This document shows, in pieces, positions 21,499 to 35,682 of a DNA stretch of 64,000 nt; within the stretch, counting starts at the first letter, position 1; each line of letters opens with the position of its first letter. Source of the DNA: Ceratobasidium sp. AG-K (lineage: Eukaryota; Basidiomycota; Agaricomycetes; Cantharellales; Ceratobasidiaceae). The notes under the pieces are model-generated. The model was not told where the DNA came from and did not search any database. It saw only the letters and a list, made by a program, of their open reading frames with translations. Location: NCBI GenBank assembly GCA_037039685.1, contig JAWNGF010000008.1:1922001-1986000 (forward strand), read 5' to 3'. The translations under genes were made by a program, and so were the position numbers.

Positions 21499-24027
21499 AT
21501 GCAGGAGGAGATTCTGTACGACTCGTATGGCGACCACTATGGTGACTCGTACGGCGACTATGATGTGTACCCCGACGAGGATCTGGCCGACTACACCCAG
21601 TATTATGGCGCTGCGTGAGTGGGATGTTTTTTCATCGAGTGTTTTCTGAGAGATTTGCAGGGAGAATGAAGGGTTCGACATTTTTGTGCCGCTGTTGCTG
21701 TTCACGTTCCTGGGTATCTATCTGGTCTACAACCGGTATCACACCATCCGCAATCGGCCTGTGCGCTTCTCGATTCCTGCTCCCGACGCGTCTTTTATCA
21801 ACTGGCGTTCGCTCATTATTCCCAATCCCCATCTGATGTCGCACCAAGACGACCCCATGTTGCTTCCCAGTCACTCGGATCCTGCATGGCGCGATACTGT
21901 CCAGGCCGAGGGCACAGAGGCAGAGATGGTCCACGAGCGCAAGTTTGTCACGAGCTTCGATCCCAGTACTGGCCAGCACATTGCCACTATTCCCTGCGAC
22001 CGTCCCATTGAGATTCGTGAGTAGTCTGGCGTGTCGTAATCCCTCGCTAACCCATCGCAGACCACAAGATTCAACTCGCTCAACGTGCTCAGACCTACTG
22101 GGCCCGTTCGTCCTGGGTCGAGCGCCGCCGTGTCCTTCGCTCCTTGCTTCGCTGGACCATTGACGAAAAGGAAACAATTGCTCGTGTGTGTTGCCGCGAC
22201 ACTGGAAAGACGAGTACGTGTTTTCGTATCCCACCGTACCAAGCTAATGCATCCCAGTGGTCGATGCTGCATTTGGCGAGATCCTCACGACCTGCTCCAA
22301 GGCCACCTGGCTTATCAAAAACGGCGAACGCGTTCTCCGAAGCGAGCGTCGCGGCGGCAACATTCTTCTGGCCCACAAGATCTCCACTGTTCAGTACGAG
22401 CCTCTCGGCGTTGTCTCGGCTATTGTCTCGTGGAACTATCGTGCGTCGAGTCTGCTTTTTTTTCGTGGTTGCTAATACACCAGCAGCTTTCCACAACGTC
22501 ATGTCTCCGATTTTGGCGGCCCTGACTGCGGGCAACGGAATCGTCATCAAGTGTTCTGAAAACGTGGCCTGGTCTTCGAGGTTCTTTGTTGCTGCCGTTC
22601 GCGAGTGTCTGCGGGCCTGTCGCTGGGACCCCGATTTGGTTCAGTTGGTCGTGTGCTTGCCGGAAGACGCCGAGGCTCTGACCACTTCCCCTCTCATTCG
22701 GTAAGTGATTCAACCATCGGTTAGGTTTGAATCTCATCGCTTCTAGTCACATCACTTTCATTGGTTCTGAAGAGGTTGGACGCAAGGTCGCGGTCGCTGC
22801 TACTACCCACTTGACTCCTGTCACACTTGAGCTCGGCGGCAAGGATCCGGCAATTGTCCTCCCTGGAACAGATGCAAACAAGTGGGCCGGTCTCTGGATG
22901 CGCGGCGTCTTGTGAGTTCTATTTGGGTTGGTTGGACTGCTCGCTGAGTCGTTCACAGCCAAGCGTCCGGTCAAAACTGTATCGGCATCGAACGGTTTAT
23001 CGTACATTCAACCGTCTATCCGCAATTCATGGCTGAGATGGACCGGCGCATCAAGTTGCTCAGGACTGGAAGCGTGTTGAACGCCAGTGCGGAAGGTAAG
23101 CCGAAAAATTCTCGCCTCCACGTTTCATTGTCGATCCTTTGCATTCAATCACCGTGTTGGAAATTACCGCCTGGATGCATCTCGATGCTAATTCATTTTT
23201 TTAGGTTTCGTCCAGATTGTTGATGTCGGTGCCCAGATTTCTAGCGCGCGTTTTGCCGAGCTCGAGCGTCTTATCCAAGCGGCGGTCGAAGATGGTGCGG
23301 ATTTGGTAGTTGGCGGTGGGCGCTGGCGCAACCCGTACCTCGAGGAAGGCCTGTACTTTAGCCCGACGCTGTTGGGTAACGTCAGTGATCAGATGGAAAT
23401 CGCCCAGACCGAGGGTAGGTGCCTTGCCATTGTCATTGTGCCGTTGATAACACGATTACCGTAGTCTTTGCTCCGATTATGCTCGTCATGCCCTACGATA
23501 CCGTCCCCGAGGCCATTGAAATCGCCAACAGCACGCGTTACGGACTTGGTGCCAGCGTGTGGGGACCCGACGAAACTCTCTGCATGCACGTCGCTCGCGA
23601 ACTCGAGTGTGGAATGGTTTCTGTCAACGACTTTGGTGTATTCTACGTGCGTATCCTCGCTCGGTCCCAGAACAACGTACTGATTCCGAGGGATAGTTGA
23701 ACCAAGACCTTCCATTTGGTGGTGTCAAGGCATCTGGCTATGGACGATTTGGAGGACCGGAAGGATTACGATCGTTGACGAACCCAAAGGCTGTGATCGT
23801 GGACCGTTGGCCGTGGCTGATCAGGACCCAGATCCCGCGTGTGTTGGACTATCCGATTGGCAGCCTGGTCAAGAGCTGGTGCGTACTTGCGTTGGCAATT
23901 TAGTAATCTGCTGACGTCTGGACACAGGGAATTCGTGAGCGGCCTGACAAATTTTGCTTATGGGGACAGCTACAAGGAGCAATTTGATGGAATTGTAAAA
24001 CTGAGCAAGGCTGCGCGCCAACCATAA
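21499..24027 (+). CDS. Membrane-anchored aldehyde dehydrogenase (Msc7-like)
   Basis: NAD(P)-dependent oxidation of an aldehyde to the acid. ATG at 21499 ([12 protein letters not shown]); TAA at 24025-24027; about ten short introns. The N-terminus is acidic and Tyr-rich with repeated YGD, followed by one transmembrane segment (about [20 protein letters not shown]), so the catalytic domain is probably tethered to a membrane. The ALDH core is complete: [13 protein letters not shown], the cofactor-binding KCSENV region, [12 protein letters not shown], the general base Glu in TLELGGKDP (about 22830), the nucleophile Cys in [10 protein letters not shown] (about 22985), EVFAPIM, and [14 protein letters not shown]. 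The architecture resembles yeast Msc7. The natural substrate is unknown. Confidence 0.9.
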
Positions 24028-24122
24028 AACATCTTGTCGATCTTTTAGAATCTTACTCTTCTTCCTGCTTCATGGATCTATATCATATCTACGTTTTTGA
24101 CGAGGGTGTAGGCTTGCTGTCA

Positions 24123-25784
<1,662 letters not shown>

Positions 25785-25855
25785 GATTAAATGTGGTCGA
25801 GTGAGGAAACAAACTCGATCACGTGATTCTGCTAATTTACTTTTCGTCCACGCCC
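25785..25855. promoter_or_regulatory. 71-bp shared promoter of RVB2 and mitochondrial L2 with a TCACGTGA palindrome
   Basis: The 71 bp between divergent start codons contain TCACGTGA at 25819-25826. It is the same core as the three sites between eIF2-gamma and the aldehyde dehydrogenase. Confidence 0.6.
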
Positions 25856-27077
25856 ATGTTCTCCCGGCTGGGCTTGTCCTCGCTCGGTCGGGCGTTTTCG
25901 ACGTCGGCTGCTCTATTCGCCAAGCCAAATCTACCAAAGACACCCCCATCTACCCTTACTGCGCCGCTTCAGGGCTCGTCGACCCAGTTCAAAACCTACA
26001 AACCAGTAACGCCTGCACTTCGTCACTTGCGCTTGCCCGTCTCGCCACACTTGTACCCGGGCAGACCCCTACGGGCGCTTACAATCGCCAAGAGAGAAAA
26101 GGCCGGGCGTGGCCGTGGGGGAAGAGTTGTCGTCCGATCACGCGGTGGGGGTCATCGTCAACGGCTCCGAGATGTCGACTTTATGCGCACGACCCCTGGC
26201 CCTCACGATGTCGTTCGCATCGAATACGATCCAGGACGCAGCGCTCATATCGCGCTGATTAGATCTCGTGATGCGAAATCACCACAGCCATGGAGCTACA
26301 TCCTTGCCTGTGACGGTCTTCGAGCGGGCGACGTCGTCGAGAGTTTCCGGAGTGGGATTCCAGATGGCCTGATCGAAGGCTTTGTCGATTCTCCTGCACC
26401 AACAAAACGTTCTCTCAAACTACTCGCCGACTCCTCCCCCGCTGCTCCTCAGGCGGCACTAACTGCGGCTCCCGATGCCAACGATCTCGCCTCGGCCAAT
26501 GCTTCGACTAACCTCTCGCTTGGTGTCCTCCGCGCTCGCACCCTCAAACCTGGTAATGTTCTACCACTTCGTCTTATCCCTGCCGGCGCACTAGTCCACG
26601 CTGTCTCGCTTTCTCCCACCGGCAGGGCATGTCTTGTGCGTTCTGCGGGAACGTTCGCCCAAGTCGTGGCGCATGACGAAAAGGGTCTATGGACCCAGGT
26701 GCGCCTGCAGAGCGGCGAAGTACGCAATATTATGCAGCGCTGTGTGGCCACCATTGGCAAGGTTAGCAACCCCGACTGGAAACATCGGAACTTGGGCAAG
26801 GCGGGGCGAAGCAGGTGGTTGGGACACCGACCGCATGTACGCGGTGTGGCCATGAATGCGTGAGTTTTGGCGTTGTTCGTGGTCTCCCATCCAATTTGGT
26901 TGTTTCAGATGCGATCACCCTCATGGTGGCGGACGAGGCAAGTCCAAGGGCGGCAAGCATCCCCGGTCCGTGTGGGGATGGCTCACTAAAGGAAAACGTA
27001 CTCGTCGCTCGGCGGACCGTGACGGGAACAAGTTTGTAGTTAAGGAACGCCCAAGGGGCGCCCAGCGCAGCAACTAG
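25856..27077 (+). CDS. RML2: Mitochondrial large-subunit ribosomal protein L2 (bL2m)
   Basis: Two exons, 25856-26859 and 26909-27077, GT-AG intron, 390 codons plus TAG. The start [21 protein letters not shown] is a plausible mitochondrial presequence. The uL2 core follows: [22 protein letters not shown]-like [53 protein letters not shown] and [19 protein letters not shown]. The second exon has the conserved [20 protein letters not shown], the peptidyl-transferase-proximal loop. An insertion rich in Ala/Ser (about residues 195-230) splits the domain, as in other fungal homologues. It is the last host gene before the transposon block. Confidence 0.94.
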
Positions 27078-28416
27078 ATGCCCCGCGAACGTGCGGGTGA
27101 CTGTTGCTTGGCATGAATTGATCAAATGCGGCTCAACTATAAATTCGTGCACAACTTTACTGAGACTCTCAAAAACAACACTCTCAAAAACAACTCTTCG
27201 GCGTAAACCACAGTCTTGCCAGATTAATAACACATCAGACAAAATTCTAAGGCCTTTAGAGGCCTGAGGGGCTGGAGTGGGCTCAGAGGTAGACTCGGTT
27301 CCATGCGTGCTCAGAGATCCTGTGGGAGCCCAGGGGAGCCGAGCACCTGTCAAATTCTCAAAATAGAAATCAAATACCCTGGATCTGTGTACAAGGGCCT
27401 CCATGACAAAATACCAATGCAAATGGGTTATTACTTGTTTTTTCCTTGGGCCTAATGTATTAATTCCATACCCTAACTGAACACACATATTCCTGGGGCT
27501 TACCTGCCCTACCAAAAAAAACCCTCAAGGCCTGTGAACTGTGTGGTGTGAATAGACTCCCATGTTGCAACCCAACACTAAGATGGTTGCTGACTGTAAC
27601 TGTATGTGCCCAAGTCAAGACTTAGAGAGACTTGGCACCCAAAGAGCTGTGAACTGTAGACTGTGAACAGTGCTAAGGCCAGAGGATCCAAGGTAACCCT
27701 GAGGGAAACCCAGTGAGGGACTGTTTGTTGGGGAAATGACAAGGCAAAACATGATGGGGATACCATGCTTGTTGTTGCCTCAGTATATATTCAGAAAAGG
27801 CATGAGTCATACTCATGCCAAGAAACAAATCATACAAACTAACCAATCAGAAAGCTCTATGAGTCATGTCCTATAAAGGAACATGACTTGCCAAGAAAGG
27901 AAGTCGTAGGACAAAAGAAAAAGGAAGCAGCTTAAGGCTGTGCAAGAACAAAGAAAATGGACACAAAGGAAGCACCCACAAAGGAAAGCAGAACAAAGAA
28001 AAGACAAGAGAAGCAAACAGGAGACCAAGTCCATTGGAGGGGCCTTGGGTCACAACATCCCAACTGTTGCCATCTATAAAACTGTCATTTTCTCCCAGGT
28101 CCTTGGGAGTTTTTGGTACCACAGTAGGAGGATTTCTCTTCCCCCTTGTCCATAGAAACTAAAATTCTCCCAGGCTGCTTGGGAGAACTCCAATCATTAT
28201 CCTGGGAGAAATCCAGTTCTCTTGAGAACTTGGGAGAACACCCTGCTAAAAATAGACACAGTCAGCCCCTTTGACTGGCTGATTAGTCATATTTGAAATC
28301 ATGATCAATCTGTTGAACCAGTAAGTATTTTGCTTTCCCCTGTGCACCAATGGGACTAAATGCAAGAAAATACCCCAGGGTAGCATGAGGGGGGTTGCAC
28401 ATGTGAGGGTGTTACA
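27078..28416. repeat. Gene-free border region, probably including the 3' LTR of Gypsy-1
   Basis: No ORF of note. From about 27700 to 28416 the layout resembles the LTRs of Gypsy-4/5: a short tatatat-type TATA stretch next to 'aggcaaaacatgatggggataccatgcttgttg', then an A/G-rich stretch. The segment ends gagggtgttaca at 28416, which read on the minus strand gives an LTR-like start TGTAACACCC. The other border of the LTR could not be fixed, and the matching 5' LTR lies outside the window. Confidence 0.35.
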
Positions 28417-28634
28417 GTTGCTATCTTTCTGACTATTCCAAGCTTAATAGGTTTGGATGAGGTGGAAGGGATCAAGGTAGCTGAGTAACAAGTGGTGGAG
28501 TTCATAGTAAACTATTGTATACTATATACTAAGCAATGGAAAGTAGGTGTAACCAAGAATACAGAAGGATACTATGTAACTACAAGTATTCCCTGTGTTC
28601 CTGCACACAGTGCCACTAAACCAGATGCACCCAC

Positions 28635-31376
28635 TTAGATAGCTAACAAGCTAGATACAGTGTGCTGCAAGTGGTGTTGACTTAAGACCTCAAGAACTTG
28701 GTTGAAGTGTGAATCTGTTTTGTAGGCTTCAAGGAAGCAATTGACTTCATCTTGGGAGATGGATATGAACAGTTCTGAAGTGTCTGTAGTGTGGTATGGC
28801 TGAATAGTCTTTGCCTGTAGTACTTCTGCTTGAATTTGTTCTCCACAAGGAAATTCTTCCATGTTATATACCACATAGTTGGCAACTACTTCTTGGATTT
28901 TTTGTTGGAACTGGTCTCCAATCTTATCATAAAGATTCTTGATGGGGTTGTTTTCTATGTTGAGAACTAGGGGTGTAGATCCATCAGGGAGAGGGTTGTC
29001 TTGTTTAGGAGTGTGGAATAACATTCTGGAAAGTGGATCTGCATTTCCATGAACTCTTCCTGCTCTGTGTACAATATGGATGCCAGGATAAGCAGCAAAG
29101 ACAGTTCCCCAGGTTAGGAGTCTGCAGTTGACAGTTTGGAAGGTTTTGCTCCAAGTGAGAGTGGCATGATCTGTGATGTCTGCAAATTGAGCTCCTTCAA
29201 GGCAGACCTGGAACTTGACTAGTCCTTCCTTGAGTGCTAATGCTTTGCATTCTGTGGGGGAATAGTTCCTTTCTGCCAGCTTAAGAATTCTGGACCAATA
29301 GGCAATAACTCACTCAATTTCAACAGTTGTATTTTCCCAGCTTTCCTTATCCCATATACCCCCCTTAGTCACATTGTCTATCTGCTTGGAGCCTTCTGCC
29401 ACTAAGTTTGGGACGGGTTCTCCTGCCTGGTGGTGTTTCTCAAGGCATGCATATAGCCTGGTACCATTGAGATTACTGCTTTTGACAGGCTGAACTTGCT
29501 GGAGAATGGCAGAAAGGCCAAAGTTGCAGGCATCTGTATAGAGACAGAAAGGTTTGTCAATTATGGGGAAAGCCATCACTGGAGCATTGGTAAGTGCTTG
29601 TTTGGCCAGTTCAAAGGCTTTTTGTTCTGCAGAAGTCCAAGGCCATTCCTTATCCTTTTTGAGTAGAGCAAACAATGGCTGTACAATCCAAGCATAGTGA
29701 GGTATATAGCTTGCAAATTAAGTCATCATTCCTAGGAATGTTTGAGTTTGGACTTGTTATTGGGAGGTTCAAGTGCCAAAATGGCTTCTACCTTCTCTTT
29801 GTGGGTGGAAAGACCAAGTTGTGATACTTTCTGCCCTAGTAGGAAAAGAGATTCATAGGCTATGTAGCACTTTTTGGGCAATAAAGTGAGACCAGATACT
29901 TTGATCACTTCCAGTACATGTTCCAAGTCCCTACAGTGTTTCTTGAATTCATTACTATAAACAACTATGTTGCCTATGTAGACAAGAGCACAGCCCCATA
30001 GGTACTTGGCCAAGACTTTGTCCATAACTCTTTGGAAGACTGCAGGTTCATTCTGCCAACCAAATGGGAGTCCATTGAACTAGAATAGTCCTCTATGACA
30101 GCAAAACACCAATTTAGGTCTATCTTCTTCCTTGATGCTGAATTGTGTAAAGCTAGCCAAAGCATCTAGTGTTGTAAGGAAACAAGATCCTTCCAAGGCA
30201 TGGAGGATATCTGTTTGGTGAGGCAAAGGGAACTTGTCTAGTACTGCTTGAGCATTCTAATCTTTCAGATCAACACATAAGCATCCTTTGGGAGGTTTAT
30301 TGGGATCATCTTGTTGCTTGAGAACTACAATGACAGGGAAGGCCCATGGGCTCTCAGAAGGAGAAATAACTTCCAGTTGAAGCCATTCATCAATTTGTTC
30401 ATCAATGATTTTTCCCTTTTCTGGAGAGGCATGATAGGGAGCCTTAGTGATTTCCCTAGCATCAGGACAAAGTTTGATTTCAACCTGAGTGTCATGAGTA
30501 CCAAGGTGTCCATCTAGTCCAAAAGCTGCTTTGTGTTGCAATATAGCTGCTTCAAGTCCCATGAGTTGTGAAGCAGTGAGCTTGTTGGAAAAATGGAGTT
30601 CTTGTAGCAAGCATTCCAACAGTATATGTTCAGGGTCAGGAAGTTCACTAGTTTTAGGTCCTCCCTTAACAGGTTGAGATAGCTCTTCTTCAGCAATGTC
30701 TGGTGCTGTAGCTGCAGGTTTCTTGACTGTAGAATTGTTGTATGTTCAGGTAGGAATACTTTGAATAACTAGTGACTTTATGAGTATCTTGAGGTGTTCA
30801 GCATGCTCTAATTCTGCTGTGTTAAAATTGCATGGGTTTTCCTCAATTGTAGAGGGTTCTTTGAGGAATCCAAAGATTCTTCCACCTTGCAGTTTGATTG
30901 GCTTGGTAGAGAAGTTTACAAATTGTAGCTTGGGGTTATTGGCAGAGATTAGACTGCTGGAAATGGCAAATACATCCTCAGGCTTCTCATTAGTTCCTAG
31001 GAAGGTTTCCACAATGCCATATTGTTGACCTTCTGGGAAGCTTGTCTTGACTTGCACTAGTTTTAGTATCCCTGGCAATATAGTCACAGACAGGTATATG
31101 TGCACAGGTACACCATTTCCTGGAATCTTCTTCAGTGTTTTAGCCTTAGGGGGATGCTTTGGGGAAGTGGGGAGTGTGGTGTGAACTGAAAAGAGATTTC
31201 CTACAGTGTCCAGGTGAGGGTTTGTTGTTGTTGATTCTGCCCAGATGAAGGGCCCTGAGTCTCCTAAAATGATTTTGGTTACTTGGTCAACTCGTTGTTG
31301 TGACAAGCAATATGGGTCTATAAAGTCATTACCAAGGATAAAGGGTGCATTCATCTTAGGAATTATATACACTTCA
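28635..31376 (-). pseudogene. Gypsy-1 pol fragment: protease end, reverse transcriptase, RNase H
   Basis: Minus-strand blocks of a Ty3/Gypsy-like polyprotein in order from 31376: the protease C-terminal half (NAPFILGNDFIDPYCLS), the RT N-terminal block (KAPYHASPEKGKIIDEQIDEW, 30619-30257), the RT palm (30165-29732), and RNase H (PFCLYTDACNFGLSAILQQ, about 29560, on to GNADPLSR at about 29040). Frames are broken between blocks. The RT active-site strand reads VYIGNIVVYS where YxDD is expected, so both catalytic aspartates are gone. After RNase H an unassigned tail ends at 28635, and no integrase was seen. The upstream half of the protease continues at 50552, across the Copia insertion. Confidence 0.85.
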
Positions 31377-31620
31377 TGTTGAAATAGATAATTACCCAAT
31401 GTATATACATAACAAATGTACAAGAACTTACCAGTACCTACAAGCAACAGCAATTGAGCAAAGCATGGTAGGTACTAGCATATACTTGACGCTTAACCAT
31501 AGGGTATATAAGGCGCGCTCCATGCGCCGTTCTCATCCTCATTCTTCCTCTCTCTCTCTTCTCTTTGTATATAGTCACTCATTTATAATATTTCTGTTAT
31601 CTCTTATATACATTTCAACA
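31377..31620 (+). repeat. Copia 5' LTR
   Basis: 244 bp, TGTTGAAAT...ATTTCAACA ends. Contains a TATA-like tatataaggcgc around 31505. By eye it differs from the 3' LTR at 17 positions, 16 of them transitions. Confidence 0.95.
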
Positions 31621-31701
31621 GGTTATGAGCCCTGCACTACTGTAATCTAAATACAAACTCCAGAACCACCCAAATCAAACGCACATACCAAATCATACCA
31701 A

Positions 31702-34700
31702 ATGGCCAAGACCACAAACACGAGCGGAAGTGCAAGTCACTACCAAATTACTCCGCTATGAGGAACAAAGAATTACAACATTTGGCACATACAGATGGAG
31801 GACATCCTCACCAACCTTGATCTGTACCAATATGTTAACCAAATGACCCCTTGCCCGAAGGCGCAGATTGAAGTCACAATCACTCCAGTTAAGGACAATA
31901 AAGGAGTACAGCCTCCAGATGAAACCATAGTACCAGCAAACAAAGCATACACCGATTGGTCAAAAATCGACCGCAAAGCGTTATTGCACATCTGTTTAAG
32001 GGTTGACAGACACGTACTAACGCATATACAAATGTGCAATACGTCGGCAGACGCGTGGGATGTATTAGCAGCGACTTTCCAAGCCCAAGGAACAATTGGA
32101 CTTATCGGGCTAGAAAGAAAGTTTTTCAGTCACCGGATGACTGACAGAGAGGACCTAGAAGCGCATATACGTCGCATGTGCGACTGGTACCAGCAAATTA
32201 ACGATATCGACACCGGCTCCTGCTCCGGGGTCGACTTTATTACCACATTAGTCGCCAGCTTGCCCGAAAGCTGGGACTCATTCATGCAATCGATCAGCTT
32301 TAACATCGACCAACAAGACCTAAACAAGCAAGCAAACCAAATAGGCCACATTAGAGCCCGAATTATGGCCAAAGCACACAGGCAAACTACCAGAAACAAA
32401 GGTAACAATGCATTCTATGGAAATACAAAGCCCAGACACCTCAAGTTCATGAAGAACAACCCTAATCACTGGCCCGCACCCCGATCGCCTGACAAATCGA
32501 ACTCTAAATGCAACAACTGCAGTCACATTGGCCATTGGGCAGCCGAATGCCGACAGCCGGGAGGTGGTGCATACAAGAAGAATGCAAACAATGAGCAGAA
32601 CCATCAACAAAGAAAGTTTAACACACTGGCAAGACACAAGAACCGTGATAACCGAGTGCATATAGCCGTCAAAAATAATGTGCCGACCAATAGTAATGCC
32701 TTCCAGGCATTGGACAGCGACAATACATTGTTCCTGAGCCATCTTAGTGGCGCATGGATAGCCGATAGTGGATCAACCACTCACATGGCGAACAATTGGA
32801 GCGCACTCATTGACTATATGCCCGCACAAGGAATCATTACTGGTGTCAGCGGCAAGGAAGCCATAATTGGCAGGGGCACCGTGCTTCGAAGAAGTACCAT
32901 TGATCAGCATGGGAACCGATCGAAAATTTTGATGCTTCACGACGTTGCTCACGTACCCACGTGCCCAGTCAATCTTATCAGCTTATCTAAGGTAACTGAT
33001 AATGGCTACAAAATCGAAATCAAAGGAACCGACCTCCGTATCATCAGCGCACACGGAGAGACAATTGCATTAGGCAGAAAAAATACCAACCAACCGAACG
33101 GAAGCCTTTGGCATAAACAATGTCAAACGGATCCCGCATTAGAACTGAAAAAGTCAAAAATTAACGCCGAAATCGCTCTTTTTAAGCATACCGGACGCAC
33201 CTGGTATGAATGGCACAAGATACTGGGGCATATAGGACCCCAAGCAATCAAACAAATACAGAAAACAAATGCCGTTAGTGGAATGGCAGTGACGGAAAGT
33301 CCCAAAGGACTCAACTTCGAGTGCGAAGCATGCATACAAGCGAAAGCGCATACAGCGCCTTTCCCGAAGGAATCGCAAACAGTAGTGAAAGACATTGGTG
33401 AACTAATAGTTACTGACGTCTGGAGCCCTGCCAAGGTTAATTCTATTGGCAGGTATCGCTATTATGTGTCCTTTACGGACATCGCGACCCGATTCACACA
33501 CTTAGGATTCCTCAGACACAAAGACGAAACCCTCAAAGAATACAAGGCATTTGAATCGATGATAAATACACAACTGGACAAGAAAATCCAGAAAGTCCGA
33601 TTCGATAATGGTGGAGAATTTGTTAACAAGGATTGGAGGACGCATACACGCAAAAAAGGGACGATCTTAGAGACTACCTCGCCATACTCAGCTCAGCAGA
33701 ACGGAATCGCTGAGAGACTGAATAGGACGCTTACCGAGAAGGCTAGGGCGATGCTAGTTGAAGCACAGGCACCGCTATTCCTATGGAATGAGGCGATCGC
33801 TTACACCTGTTACCTGAAAAATTGCGTGCCAACCCAAGTGCATGGTCAATTTCAACCAACGCCATTCGAAGCATTTTGGGGCAGGAAACCCAACGTTAGC
33901 ACTTTAAGGCCATGGGGAACAAAGTGCTACGTACTGAATCAGAGCAGAGATTGCTCAAAGTTGGATCCTAAGACGATCACAGCAATCTTCACTGGGATTT
34001 CAGACCACCAAGGTAAAAGCTGGCGATACTACAAAAAAGGAGTGAACAAAATATTGTATTCACGCAATATTACATTCCCGCGAGTCACTCAGGCACATAC
34101 AGGTGAACCAAACGACCTGCAATTGGAAAAGTCAGTTGCTCCGCCCGCTGAGGGGGAGGAGAAAATTCCAGAAGACAGCACAGCAAAGCGACAAGGAGAA
34201 AACGCAGAAACAGGGGGAGAAAAAGACGAACCAAAGATTCAGCAACAAGGGGAACTGAAAGCTATAAAAGAGGAGGTGAAAAGCAAGCAAAAGGCAGCGC
34301 ATTCATCCACTCCTCCAAAGACCAAGCTTGAAAGCGCCCCATTAATCTCTTCACAGTCTGCACACTCTCCCACTGATATGCGACCCAATACTCTTGCTTC
34401 TATTCAATCTATCAATGCTCTATCTACAACAACTTGTCCCGGCATCCAAACACGTCGCAGCCAACCAAATGCGCCGGCCATCTCACTTGAGAAGGAGCGC
34501 AGCGGTATCCAAATCAAGATCAAGGACCAGGCGGCTCTCCCAACAATTGACGAGCTCACGACTTCCTGCTCGGACTTGACAGTCATTAGCGACAATGAGT
34601 ATGAGTCTTTGTACGCATACACGCCACCACTGGTCACTGATACTAGCGGCTCGGACTCCAGTGACATCCCTCGCATTCCTGGAGGCCTCTATTACCCTCC

Positions 34701-34907
34701 AGACGACTTCCACTGTGTCTGTGACGTTGTACCGCCACCCAAACTCCCGACGCCTCCTCCTACACCTGAGGCGACAAATTACACATTGAATTATGTGCCA
34801 ATTGACTCAGTCAACGACATTGCCAATGGCGAACCAGCCTGGGCATTTGCCACCTGTGTTTCAGCTATAAACAATAACCCAACAATTGAAGAAGCACTTG
34901 CTGGCCC
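31702..34907 (+). pseudogene. Copia Gag-protease-integrase part of the polyprotein
   Basis: The likely start ATG is at 31702 (MAKTTNTSGS), with an in-frame TGA at 31759-31761. From 31795 the frame is open through 34907, into the CACTA. Domains in order: Gag (to about residue 200), zinc knuckle CNNCSHIGHWAAEC (about 32510), protease WIADSGSTTHM (about 32757), the pre-integrase WHKILGHIG and CEACIQAKAH, and integrase with Asp in IVTDVWSP, Asp in RFDNGGEF and Glu in NGIAERLNRTL. A low-complexity linker leads to the RT. The frame is cut at 34907 by the CACTA insertion and resumes at 42703. Confidence 0.92.
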
Positions 34908-35682
34908 CACTGTGGACCCCCCACTTCCGAACGATTTGGAAGCAGGAAATCCGTGTACAACTTCTGGAGCGTCTGGGGGTAAGGTCCGGTCTGGTGCACT
35001 AGGACGGGCATAGGGACTTTAGGTCCGGATTGTTGGCAAAATCCAGACCCTTGGACGGTCCAGAGGTCTGGACTGTCCAGGCTTTTGTTCCTCGTATGCA
35101 TTTGCCAACCTCCCGGATTGTCCTCAAGTCACTCTTGGATTAATGTACAAAGTTTTTAATATGATTAATGAGTTAATTACACACTAGTGGAATCCGATTG
35201 ATACATGCGGATAGTTCGAAAGACAAGTCCAAAGCGTCTGTAGGAGAAGTACCTTGCAGGCCAAGTCCGGGGGTAACATATGGGGAATCCAAAGGGAAGT
35301 CCGGGAAAGTCCAAAAGAAATGCCAGGAGAGGCTGGTCAAAGCTACACAAAATAAAATAAAAATCGGGAGCGTCCATGGGAATCTGGGGGTAAAGCGCGG
35401 TTGGTCCGGGAGGTTGTTGCGGATTGTCTGGGGGGTGGCGGATACATACAAATAAACCTACATTGAAATGAAAAAAGCTAGAATTGAAGAGAATTCAGCA
35501 TGAACATGATAAAACTTGGGAAATTGCAACCCACCAAATAGCAAAGAGTAAACAAAACAAACTTTAAGACGAAGCAGTCGGGGGGACTGAGAGCTGGACC
35601 GGCCAAGTGAGTAGCGGACAACTTGCTTTCTTGTGCTAGATTGAAGTCGTCATGATGACTTATAAGAACAAGCACTGGGCAC

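Noticed and set aside
34980..35013. cactaggacgg as a possible CACTA terminus
   Set aside because: It has no matching inverted repeat at the far end; CACTGTGGACCCC at 34908 pairs perfectly with 42687-42699 and restores the Copia frame.
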